From assembly GCA_001661515.1 (NCBI GenBank), contig LUVW01000034.1:340940-401526 (forward strand): a stretch of 60,587 bases of DNA, written 5' to 3'. Position numbers and translations under genes: made by a program. Origin of the DNA: Capniomyces stellatus. Taxonomy: Eukaryota > Kickxellomycota > Harpellomycetes > Harpellales > Legeriomycetaceae. The notes under the pieces were generated by a model. That model did no database searches. It was not told the origin of the DNA and was given only the letters and a program-made list of their open reading frames with translations. This document shows positions 42,729-54,500 of the stretch, in pieces. Every line of letters begins with the position of its first letter. The stretch's first letter is position 1.

Positions 42729-43604
42729 GTTTTTTTTTTCAACACTTTTTTTATTGAGTCTTTTTTCGCGTGTATATGCATATAGCTGTGTCGTGTTTGT
42801 TGCTATTTTACAACTTACTATTAAATGCACATCTTTTTTGCTTGACAGAAGCATGTATGACTGATTTGTCCATTGTATACAAGCCGGGATCGTGTTTATA
42901 TTCATTATCAACTGAAAGAACTGGTCTATTGTGTGTTAAGCCTGTTAACGTGCAAACTTTCAACACCTATTTCCTAGATAGTTTATTATAAAGAAAAGAA
43001 AAAGGAACAGACCAATATTCCCTATATTAATTTCGCTTACTTTACTCAATGACAGAATCGAAAAAAAAAAGCATAACTTGGCTTTGTTTTAAGAAAAATT
43101 TTAAGTGTATAATTCAAACTACAAGCAAAATATCAATTAGTGTAATCATAAACAATGGGGAAAGCCGTTCAACGTGCCAATCAAAATCGAATAATCATGA
43201 ACAAGTAAAAAAATATATATGGTGCTTTAATTTCAAAACACGAATTGTAATAAAAATATATTAAAACTGCTTTATTTGATATCAAATTAGCTCAAGTATT
43301 TATAGAAACACTATTTAGCAATTGCAGGATCACTTCTAAATAATAAAAAGTTCGAATTAATCAATTAGCCTTTAGATTGTTTTGTTTAGAAACTAAAAGT
43401 GAAGGATCAGGAAAAAGCTGGCAATTGAGGCTAAATTAAAGGAAAGAAAAGAGGTAGTCAATACCAATTTATTAATTTATTGAAACAATCAGCAGGTTTT
43501 ACGCTGCTAGGCAAACTTGATTTCGAAAGCAAATTCAGTAGAAATAGATAGACGTGTTAAGCAAGCATAGGGCGTAGTGAAAGGAGGCGGATAGCAACAA
43601 CAAA
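42729..43604. other. Divergent intergenic region before cullin-3
   Basis: AT-rich. Short ORFs at 42770-42991 and 43049-43264 have no family features. Confidence 0.5.
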
Positions 43605-46600
43605 ATGAATCTCAATTCAATACGAAACAAAAAGGCAAAGCCGATTATACCAGCCAGAAAACTGGCAAGTACAAAAAAACCTATACAAAAATAGGGTAAT
43701 AATAATTGGTCTTTGAAATATTCAAGGGTATATTGTAAGTGGTGAGCAGTAAATAACAAGACGATACAAAATGTAGGCACCGAGAAAGACGCCAGAGGAA
43801 CTGCTAGAAAGCGTTATTTCGTCGCTAGAAGATATATATAAGCAAAACGCATCAAATCTGTCGTTTGAAGAGCTGTATAGAGCGTCGTACAGTTTGGTGC
43901 TGAGTAAGCAAGGAGGCAAGTTGTATGAACGGGTGGGCGATAAAATCAAAGAGCTGGTGTACGAAAAGGGCTTGGAGATACTGGAAATAGATGATTACTC
44001 AAGGGCATTGGAATCCAGGGGGGGCAGCGAAAAGGAAATAGGAATAGAGTTTGGGATGGAGTATGCGAAAAAGTTCCGAAAGCTGTGGAGTTTGCAAGTT
44101 TCGAGCATGTTGATGATTAAAGACGTGCTAATGTACTTGGTAAGTCAATAGTGGTGTTCGGTTTGTTTGCGGGCGATCCTTGGCTGTGGAATAAATTATA
44201 AAGTAGTTGATGTTAATGGGTGAATAGGACCGAGTCTATGTTAAAGGGACAAAGAATGCGCTGATTTACGACATGGGATTGGACATATTCCAAAAGACGG
44301 TGCTGCTAAACGACGAGAAAAACAGCGGGATTGAGCAACTGAGGAGAGTGATAGTGAGCCTGGTAAGACACGAGCGAAGCGGGCTTAGAATAGAACGGAG
44401 CAACCTGAAGGGGCTGGTTGAAATGCTGCTGGAGCTGTTGGATACCAGAGAAACAAACAAAAGACAAAGCCTGTTTGATTTGTTTATAAAAAACGAAATA
44501 CTAAACGATGCCAGAAATTACTACAGCGAGCTGGGAAAAAAGCTGCTGATTGAACCTAATCTGAATGTGTTTGTGCACACAGTTGATGGAAGTATTAATC
44601 AGGAAGGCGAACGGTCACAGAGCTACTTGACGCAGGCAGTAGGCAAAGAACTTGAAAAAATCGTGGTTTACGAGACTATTGAAAGCCATGCAGCAAAGGT
44701 TCTGGATAGCTGCAAGGATGAGTTTGGGGCCATGTTGAACAAGTCCCTGACCAAAGGTAATTTAACAAAAGAAAAAGTTGTGGAATTGATTACTTGGCTA
44801 CTTGGCTACTTGGCTACTTGATTACTTGATTACTTGATTACTTGATTACTTGATTACTTGGTTGAGCGAATAGTCTTAAGCATAGTTTAATAAATGCAGT
44901 GGGATTAATAAGGCTGTGAATAACTGGATTGTAGAGCTGGGCATGATTTACAAAGTAATGAGACTTGACCAAAATGCAGAAAAGAAAATGATGGAGTTAC
45001 TAAACGAGCACTTATTAAGTAAACAAGCCGAAATAGATATTGACATCAAGACAGGAGTCGACATAAAGGAAAAGACAAGTGCAGAAGAAATAGGAAAAAG
45101 TGACGCCAAAAAAAAGTCAAAATCAGAATTGACAACCCAGGAAGCAATTGGATGGGTTAAAAAAATTATAAAGCTTTACACACAATACACAGAAATAGTT
45201 AATTTGGGATTTGACAAGTCTCGTGTTTTCCAGTTAATAGTAAACAAATCGATTGTGTGTCTAGCAAACAGCAACCCACGAGCACCCGAGTTCACCTCAA
45301 TTTACATTGATCATTACTTGCGTACCGGGTTCAAAGGAATTGACCAGCGTCAAGCTGAACAGATCCTTGACCAAGCAATAGTTCTGTTTCGGTTTTTGCA
45401 CAACAAAGACAAATTCGAGTATTACTGTCGCGCACACCTCACCAAACGCTTGCTGAACAGCACCCACCCAATCAAAAGCCTAGGTAGCTGCGACTATGAG
45501 GTTTGGCTGGTCAGCAAGCTGAAGGCCGAGTGTGGGTCCCAGTTTACTATGAAGCTTGAGGGAATGCTTAAAGACATTAGAATGTCAAGCGATATATCCA
45601 ACGAGTTTATTGGCCAGCTGAGTCTGACAACCCCCTTGAACAGTGTAAAAAAAAAAATTATATAAAATGCCACATTATGCTGCACTGTAACTTGACTTCT
45701 ATAATTGATCTAACCAGTTTCAACAACTATCCAATATTGATTAGAAACACGATATGAACCCAAATGCCCTCAACGTCTCTGTTTTGACGCACACTTTCTG
45801 GCCAATCTCTTCGTCCTTTTCAGCTGACCAGCCCAATTCTGGCCCCAATGAACACAGCACCAACAAACAGAATACATTGTCACATCCAAATAGTCCGGCC
45901 ATTTTGCCAAAAGAGATCAGCCTGGCCTCAGACCTGTTTAAAGCATTTTATTTAAAACGACACACTGGACGAAAGTTCACGTGGCTGTACAATATGGTAT
46001 GTACATGAACACCTTTAAACCACTTTGAAATATTGTGCTCTATATTCACCCACACTAAACTTGGTGCTTTATTCACTCTTTTTACGCTTTCGTTAGGGGA
46101 CTGCTGAACTGAAGGTCCAATTTATAAAAACGAAACATGAGCTTGTTGTTACAACGATCCAGATGCTGATCCTGATGCTGTTTAACTCCCCAGCAACCTC
46201 CAAGGAGCCTATACAGCTAGCGTACCCGCAAATCCAGGAATTGACAGGCGTGTATAGCGATACAGAGCTTAAAAGAAATTTACAAAGCTTAGCATGCGCC
46301 AAGCACAAAATACTAATCAAAGACCCTAAATCACGTGACGTCAGCGACTCCGATATGTTTACTTTAAACCTCCACTTTACAGCACCAACAGTCAAAATCA
46401 AAATCCCTCTTATAGCTGCCTCCTCCTCGCCCTCAGCCGGCACAGCATTAAACATCTACTCGAAAAATAGCCAGCTGGAATCTGAATCTGAAATGCTGCT
46501 GACCAACAACAAACTGGATGAAGAACGACGCCACGTCATTGACGCTGCCATAGTGCGCATCATGAAGGCTAGAAAGAGGTTTGACCACTCCAACTTGATT

Positions 46601-46738
46601 GTTGAGGTCACCAACCAGCTAAAGTCCAGATTCCTACCCAACCCTATCCACATCAAGTCTAGAATAGATGCCTTGATTGACCGCGAATACATTGAACGCT
46701 CTTTAGAAGACAGGAAAATATATCTTTATGTAGCTTGA
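43605..46738 (+). CDS. CUL3: Cullin-3
   Basis: Exons 43605-43664, 43777-44139, 44228 to ~44742, 44900-45644, 45745-45996 and 46097-46738, about 790 residues. Cullin-3 is the scaffold of CRL3 ubiquitin ligases, binding BTB adaptors at its N-terminus and RBX1 at its C-terminus. Recognisable blocks: ASNLSFEELYRASYSLVLSK, LYERVGDKIKELVYEKGLEI, DVLMYLDRVYVKG, AEQILDQAIVLFRFLHNKDK, FEYYCRAHLTKRLLN, VVTTIQMLILMLF, and the neddylation site AAIVRIMKARKR followed by DREYIERSLEDRKIYLYVA. Exon 1 is inferred: a GC donor (GCAAGT at 43665) is needed, because exon 2 is preceded by an in-frame TAG. The third intron is unresolved: the strong GTAATT donor at 44757 gives the wrong phase, and only a weak GTCCCT donor at 44743 closes the frame. 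Confidence 0.88.
44788..44860. repeat. 8-bp tandem repeat (GATTACTT/GGCTACTT)n
   Basis: About nine units of an octamer in the third intron of cullin-3, three with GGCTACTT and the rest GATTACTT. It lies between the disputed donor and the acceptor at 44899. Confidence 0.9.
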
Positions 46739-47149
46739 TTGGTTTAATCTTTACTAACAGCTCGCCATTTACTATAATTTCGACAGCTTTTATAATATTT
46801 TGACAGCTTTTATATAAATTTGACAGCTTTGTATGATTTTGACAGTTTTTATTTATTACTGCTACTAAACAGACGGGAATTGCTCGTTGGAACGGTCGAA
46901 TTCATTTATTTAATTTTTATAGTATTAATATTGATTTTTTCCACTTGCTGAATTCAAGATATTGCCTGCTATTTCTATAATCCTGCTCGTTTACCTATTT
47001 TTGTTGTTGTTGTTTTATATTCATTTCCAGTTAAAGCCCGGCTATAAATTGCTTTTTTTAAAAAAAAAAAAATTGACTTTCAATTCAACTCAGCTCCAAC
47101 TCGCTTGATTTGATTTGATTTAGCCCTTTTCTGCTCTATATATTTATAT
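46739..47149. other. Convergent intergenic region between CUL3 and ORC6
   Basis: Holds the TTTGACAGCTTTTATA repeat at 46777-46854 and AT-rich flanks. No gene. Confidence 0.5.
46777..46854. repeat. About 20-bp degenerate tandem repeat
   Basis: Four imperfect copies of a TTTTGACAGCTTTTATAATA-like unit in the 3' flank of cullin-3. Confidence 0.8.
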
Positions 47150-48295
47150 TCAGGTATTTACCATCTTATATATCCCAATCTTGACATTCACTTCTTTTTC
47201 TCCCTTGCCATCCTTTCCATTGGTTTGCCTATCCACACTCGTTATGCTATTAACTCTAATTTTCTTATCCACACTTTTGTGCGATATTTCGCCCTGTTGT
47301 CCCCTTTTTTTCCCCCTCAGGCCACCTGACTGTGCCTTTGCACTACCAACAACATCCCCAATATACTCTCGACACGCTGCCTCAATTATCTTTCTTGCTT
47401 TTTGTATCGACTGCTGCATCTCTCCTATCAGACTACTCAGTTCTGCAAGCTTTACTGTTTGCTATTACAACGACAACAACAACATCGCAAACGTCATTAG
47501 CACCAAATGCAGCTATCTATTATCCGCGTAATTGCCTAATTACACACGTACCACCAAGATCAACTTTGCTTTTTATCACTTACTTTCCTGACCCCATTGC
47601 AGATAAGCAAAAATCCTGCCCCCAAATATAAATTGCTTTGGTAATAACTCTCGCCGTCGACTTTATCCCTACTTGCCACATTCTCACTATTCTTCAATCT
47701 TTCTGTATTCTCAAACTCCCTCAACAGCCTTAGAGTTAGTTCCCCATATTCATTAGGCACCCCAAACTTGACACACAAATCTCTAATACTAATCTTCTTT
47801 TCGAGTTTCAACACTCTTCTTACTGATTGCAAACATAAATCAAATGTCTTTTCGTTATACCCGCTCAGTTTCACTAGTGTCTGCTTGTTTAGCTGTATGT
47901 TTTTACTACGTTACATTCATTTATACTTTATATTAAATTATCAAATTAAGCTTGAAATTGCAAAAGGGTTTTTGTATTTATTTGCGAAAATGTTTTTGTC
48001 AGTTTAACGTTTGTTCCTTTCACACTCTTTAAACTAACCTCGCTAACAAAAAAAACCCTTTTTCTTCTTTTTATCAATTGGTATTATCACTATTGCTGAT
48101 ACTGATATTGATGTTCTTTTACCTTTCGCAAGTTATAAATATCGATATTGGCCCTCCTAGTACACCCATTTCAGGCCGCCCGAAATTTTCCAACTTTTGT
48201 AATATCATATTGTGAAGTTGCACACTTCCCTTCAACACCACGCCATCCTCCTCGATATTCAGCTTTGTTATTATACTTTCCAGAATGCTGTTCAT
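47150..48295 (-). CDS. ORC6: Origin recognition complex subunit 6
   Basis: Minus-strand exons 48123-48295, 47584-47905 and 47150-47461 give 268 residues in frame. Orc6 carries TFIIB-like cyclin folds and helps load MCM helicases at replication origins. The first fold has FGRPEMGVLGGPISIFITCE and KNIQLNKQTLVKLSGYNEKT; the second SVRRVLKLEKKISIRDLCVK and the typical YYQSNLYLGAGFLLICNG. A helical segment (SSLIGEMQQSIQKARKIIEA) and a basic, glycine-rich C-terminal tail (RGKKRGQQ) follow. The compact size is close to animal and fission-yeast Orc6 rather than the longer budding-yeast form. Similarity is moderate, so the call rests on the combined motifs. It converges on cullin-3. Confidence 0.8.
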
Positions 48296-51200
48296 TTAAA
48301 CTGCCGTTGCTACTATTTCTCGCTATTTTCTAAAGATATAATAAAATAAAAGTACTCTCTAATAAAATAAATATAAGCACTCTCGCTCTAATATGATTCT
48401 CAATATGTGGTTTACGATTTAAATTTCTGATTTGGTTTTATATTTACAAACCATCCGTTAAACTTTCCTTTTTTCTTTTCTTTTTTTTCTTTTTCTTTTA
48501 GCCAGACATTTACTTACTTGTTCCACTGTAACCAATTTTATTCAGCACCACTCGGATCAATTCTTAACCTTTCTTATTACTCTGTTTTTACTTACCTATT
48601 TTTATTACCGTTTAGGATCCTTTTTTTTACTCGTCGTTTTTTTCTGCTTTTTTTACTATTCAAGTACTACAATAGACTTTAAACAACAAAAAAAATAAAA
48701 ACAAATAACAAATAAACTAGCAACATTAATTATACTCTTATTGCATTATTATTCGCTAATTTTGTTTACTTTTTTTGCACATCTCCAATTGGCTCTGTCA
48801 ATTTACTGATTTTAGCGCCATATTCGTTTTTCAAAACTCAATTTGGTTGAACAAGAATATATCTCACCGATCACAGAAATATACAAGCACACTTGCTTTA
48901 TCTGCGGGATGTATTTGCACACCAGTCAAGCCCTCAAAAAAAAAGTTGATTAAAAATTAAAAAAACAGTATTGGCTTGTGTTATACCACTTGAAATTTGA
49001 GATGTTTAGTTGACTGCCCGTTTATTATCCAGATCTTTTGTTTGATTGGTGTTTGCAGCACCGAATTCTGCAAAACTCATTGAAGTTTCGCCTTTCCTAC
49101 ACGGCTTTTAAATAATGTCCAGAATGTTGTGCAAATAATGTAAACACACTTGAAATGTCGAAGATAATGACAATAGTTGGAGCCTCGATACGTTTGTTTA
49201 TTAAACCAGCACTTTAACTCGTGTATAGCTCGACTATACCAATTATAGCGATGTCTTTTTTCTTTTTTCTTTTTTTTTTGAAACGCAAGTTTTTATTTTA
49301 ATAAACGGTGATAGATAATTGTACATTGGTGTTCTCGGCCCTTCCAAACAATTAATGGACACTAAAAGACATTGTTCTGTGGATTCTCCAACTCGAGCGC
49401 AGTAATTGATAACACAAATAAGCAGACTTGGATTTCATCATCCATCTTTGGATTCTTGTTCTTCATAATTGTAGTGTCAGCATTTTTCCATTCGCCTTAA
49501 TCTAATTGATATCATGTTGTGACTAGCTGATGGAGTTCATCGACTACCTTTATAACTGGTCCACTCGGCGTACTTGGCCTCTTCGCCAACTATGTGGGTT
49601 GTGTTTTTTTTTTTTTACATGTTGTTTGTCGATGTACTTTAGTTTAAAAATATATACATGGCCCCTAGAATTGTAGTTTTAGTACCCCATACCAAAGTGG
49701 TTCACACTTAGAATTGCAATGGCAAAAAATGCAACCAAATGTAGGCTTTAATCGGTTAGCGATAGTGATTCTAACACTATTTAAATTGTATATATGTCAT
49801 CAATTCAAGAATCTCGTTTGCTATTAAAAAATCAAGATTAACGAATTCAGAAATAATACAACCGAGTAAATAATGACTGTTTTTAATCCTAACGCAATGT
49901 GATTATTAATGGAAGGCAAAAGTGAGTTGGGTGGAGTAGGGCTAAGTTTAAATGGTAAATATTATTTGGTAGTGCTGGTGTTGATAACGATGTTTGCACT
50001 TTCTCATCTTGCCCCATCAAGTTTCGTGGACATAAGGCAAGCACGAAAAAATAAGACATTATTGGAGTAAAGGAATGGAAAATAAGCATTTGGAACATTA
50101 GCAGAAACAAATAAAATGGCTATCCGTTTGTCCAATGTTTTTTTTTTAAATTTAATAAAGATCTATTGTCAAAATTACAGGTTTGCTTGCAAACTTGATA
50201 TAGACTGGGTGACAGTGGATCACTTACTACTACGTGTTTACTATTACTTATTTACTACTACCAACTTACTATTACCCATTCGCTGCTACCCAATTACTAC
50301 TAGTTTTATTTTGCCTTTGAAAAATTGCCTCCAACTTCTTGATGGCAATGTAAGGCATTTAATAGCAAATTTAGTGCTCACTATTAACAATCCCAAGAAG
50401 CCAATTATGTATATAAAACGTTAAAGTAAATAACAATTAAAATGCATTTTGATTATTTAGAACTGCTAATGGTCTCTCGACAGTGATAATTTTCGCTTTT
50501 TGCCATTACCGATAACCTTATTGATCAATTTTTTTTATTATGCCTTTATTAATAGTCTTTAGTTTGCCTTTAGCCCCAACCTTTTCTTTTCTATTCTTTT
50601 CTATTCTTTTCTTTTCTATTCTTTTCTTTTCTTTTCAACATTTTTCCTTAGTTAAATAAACTTCAACATTTTTGGACGATTGAATAATCCAAATATCAAT
50701 GAAATGCTATTATTTAAGGGTGCAGAATAAAGAAACAAGCTCAACAAAATGTTTGAATTCTTGGACAAAGTTGATTTTCTGGTTTTCGTTTTCTTTCAAT
50801 TACAATAATAGGAATAGCAAAAAATAAAAATAAAAGTAAAAATAACAAAATGAAATAAAAATAACAAAAAAAATAAAAATAACAATAAAAAAAATAACAA
50901 TAATGCGACCTTAATGTAATCAGCAGTAGCAGTCTTATTATTCCAAGCTTTGTTTAACACAAAGAATAGTTGGTTGGTTGGAATATAAATAATTACATTT
51001 CAGAATTAAGCTTCCTTAAGGACAGAAATAATTGAATAAATTTGGGTTAAAAGGACTTGGCTGTAATAAACTATACAAGTGATATATAGCAGCATTTGGC
51101 TATTGTAATCAGTTATATCAATTCAGACTAATAAAACTAGAACAATATATCACGAAAATTAAACCACTTTTTATCTTTTATCCTTAATTATTTATAGCTA

Positions 51201-51594
51201 TAGTCAAAACTGCACAATTTTACCCTGGCTTAGTCCAAGTTATAAAGACGTAAGCATTGGATTTAGAGGCAGAAAACTATTCGATTTTGTTAAAGGAGAT
51301 AAAAAAAAGGGTCTAGTCTGTGGCATTGAAAAGTAAAGTATATCTAAATAATAGCAGAAAACGCAGATATATCGTAGTAATAGTGATAGTTGTTTAAATA
51401 CCTTGATAAGAAGATACTGACGGGTAGTTTGAAACTCTTGGGATAAAAACACATTGGTTAATATTTTCAGTCTAATTTGCACAACAGCAGCAGATACAGT
51501 AACAACTGCACCGATATCTTCAAGAGTAGTGCAAGTATAAATACAGCAATAGATACAGGTGGAAGTTAACGTTAAATTGAAAAGACAAGATACA
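48296..51594. other. 3.3-kb stretch without a supported gene
   Basis: The longest non-coding stretch here. ORFs such as 49889-50110 and 50116-50424 show no signal peptide, domain or convincing codon use. It contains pyrimidine microsatellites (48468-48500, 50581-50636), a poly-T at ~49600 and AAATAACAA-type low complexity at 50820-50900. It could hold a long 5' leader or promoter for the PH-domain gene. Confidence 0.5.
50581..50636. repeat. Pyrimidine pentamer microsatellite (TTTTC/TATTC)
   Basis: Eleven or so units of CTTTT with CTATT variants; non-coding. Confidence 0.9.
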
Positions 51595-54500
51595 ATGGTT
51601 AGTACGCTGAAGGTCAAATCGGGGTTTGATAGTTTTAAGGAAAAGCGCTTTATCAAGGGGACGCTAAGGAAGAAGAGCGATAGGCTTAATGACGGAAAGG
51701 AACCCAGCAAAAAGAAATGGACATGCAACTATGCAGAGATTACAGGACCAACCATGATATGTTGGGACCTGCAGGACCCCATTCTAAGCAAGTATAGCCA
51801 CAAAATCGAACCATTATTGAAAGCAAGCCCAGATGTCAATAGCGCAGAATACAATGACTCGATAAACTTGGTGAAAAGCGTGATATCCAATCCCGAGTGC
51901 ATAAATATATCGGATGCTACGTGTGCAGAAATTGGAAAACAGAAAAGGAAGGAAGGGGTGTGGGAGTTGCAAACGGCTGGCAAAAATAGATTCTACATCC
52001 AGTCTAATAATGAAGAGGATATGCACAACTGGGTTCTGGCTGTTAGGCTGTCCTGTTTTGAGCTCGGGTGTTTGTTTGAGCAGTATACGGTTGGCTTGAT
52101 TAAAGAGAAATACCAGCATGTTTTGAATGGAAAGTATGTGGAGGTAAAATATCCAGTGAAGGTCAAGTTTAGCAACAGCTGTAGCTGGGAAGAGATGGAC
52201 TTGGAAATAGAAATGGTTAGTGGGCAAAATAAGTGGGAGACCAGGTTTTGGAAAGCAGCAGACACTTCAAAGAAGGGTAAAAAGGGTGCTCCTAAAATAG
52301 CCTTTCGGCTAGAGTCGTTGAGTAACATATATGCGGTGTTTGCAGACAAAAACACAGCAAACTCGGACAATATACCAATGTTAAAAGTTGAAGGAGAGTG
52401 TGTAGTTAATTTGGAGGCAAAGGGCAAGAATCTCAACGAGCTTTGCAGCTCGGCGTTGCTGGGATTTAGAAACTCGGAGGAGATGATGCAAACATTTTTA
52501 AGAGTAATAAGGGTACATAAGCTTTATGGCTTGCCAGTATCACTTTCAGTAAACACCAATCTGGTTGGGAAGGAGTCGATTATTGAGGTTGAAAAGCTTA
52601 AAGGTCACTACATAGAGATGATGGATACTGGGAACGCAAGAAAAAAGCTAAAAGGTGTTGTGGATAAGCTGCTTAGCTCAACTGGAGGAGTAAATAACTT
52701 GGGTGTTTTAGGAAACAGCGCTTTCAATAACCAGCGTCATACAATCTCTGTAGTAGGTCAAGAGCACATGCTTGGCCAACAGCAGCCTGGAATTCAGACT
52801 CAGACCCGGTTTTCAGCTCAGGGAGTAGTTCAAGGAGTAGATCAAGGAGTAGCACAAGGAGTAGCACAAGGAGTAGCTACTGCAAATAGTTTACAACCGG
52901 GAGGTATCAATAGTTTAAACGACAGCATATACAACACAAATTTAGTAGAGGGTAGAAACAATTTGAAACGACCCCAGTCAACGGTCAGATTTTCCGATAA
53001 GCTAGCCAAAGCAAAAACAAGTAAATTTGGATTTCTGTTTGGCAAAAAAAAGGAAAAGAGCAGAGAAAGCAAGAATGTAAGCATAATGGGCCAGGAGGGA
53101 AGCAAATTGGTACCAAACATAGTTGGAGGAACCCCAGTTGAAAGCGGCAACATCAACCTGTCAGAAACAGATGCCGAATTGCTGTGCGCAGATTCAACAC
53201 CCAAGCCGCTTGAATATAAGAGTATGATGACAATGTTGCCGGACTTTGGAGAAGATGAAATAAACATTGAGAAATTAATGGAGCAATCGGAGGCTAAGCG
53301 GCTGGAGGAGGCCAAGAATAGGAGCAAACTATTTGAAGGGTTACAAGTAAGTGGAAGCAAGCCAAAGAAGTTGGGGAGAATGGATATAAATGAACTTGGA
53401 TCAAAGCTTCAGAATATAGATATTGACAACGATATAGTACTGGGATCAGACTCAGAAAACGACGAGCCTTTATACACAATAATGAAAAATAAAACAAGCG
53501 AAAACTTCAACACTGCAATTAGCAACACCCAACCGTCACACAGCAATGCCCAACCATTGCAAAACAATGTCCAGCCATCACAAAACAATGCGCAGCCATC
53601 ACAAAACAATTTCCAGCAATCGTATAGCAATATCCAGCCGTCGTACAACAACATAGCAGCACTGAGTCAGAACGCAGACTTGGTACTTGGAGATGATGGA
53701 TCAATGTACCCAATGGCTAACCCAACTGTAGATGCAAGATTCAATAGCATAAATGGTATGAACCAAATGAACCAAATGAATCAAATGGGAAACATGAACC
53801 AAATTAACCAAATGGGAAACATGGGTATTAATAATGGTGTTATGCAGCAAGCTCTTGATCAAAATATAATGGTGGACCCAAACTTTGCTCAAGCAAGTCA
53901 ATTTGCTCAAGGCGGGATGGTATGTCACCCTAGTCAAAATTACTACCAGGGCGGTCAAGAAATCCCAATGAATGAGCAGATTCTGATGCATGACAATTAC
54001 GGAAACCCAGTTATTCAGGATTTAAATATGTGCAACAACAACTACCCGAATGGGTTGCTAGGATTGGCCAGCGCAATGGCACCAAACCCTGACAGCTTTA
54101 TGGGATTCCCAGCACCAATCGAAGAGTCTAATGGACCATTGATCACAGTGACCAAAAAGAAAGACAATATTGAGAACCCAATAGGCCTTGTTGCTGCTAT
54201 TGCAAACCGCGAGCAGCTCAAAAGCGACCAAAAGTACCGCGACTCGTCTAGCTTAATGAAAGGAAGACAGACCAAGAAGGCAGGTGATTCCAACTACGGG
54301 TCAACACTAAGACACATGAGCAAAGTCCCTGGTGGGATGTTCCCAGTAAACAACTTTAACGACGACAATATGTCTGTAGCCAGTGGGTACTCTGGCAATA
54401 ACAACTTTAGGGCGACAAACTCCATGTATTTCAACGACCCAAACAACTTTTGCTCAAACGACTTTGTCCAAAACCAGCAGCTAGCCAACCCACGCCCAAC

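Noticed and set aside
49889..50424. ORFs in the gene-empty stretch
   Set aside because: No domains or signal peptides, and leucine/phenylalanine-rich composition expected from AT-rich DNA.
51559..51594. Upstream start for the PH-domain gene
   Set aside because: It begins with GTG; the first ATG at 51595 is in frame and preceded by a typical A-rich leader.
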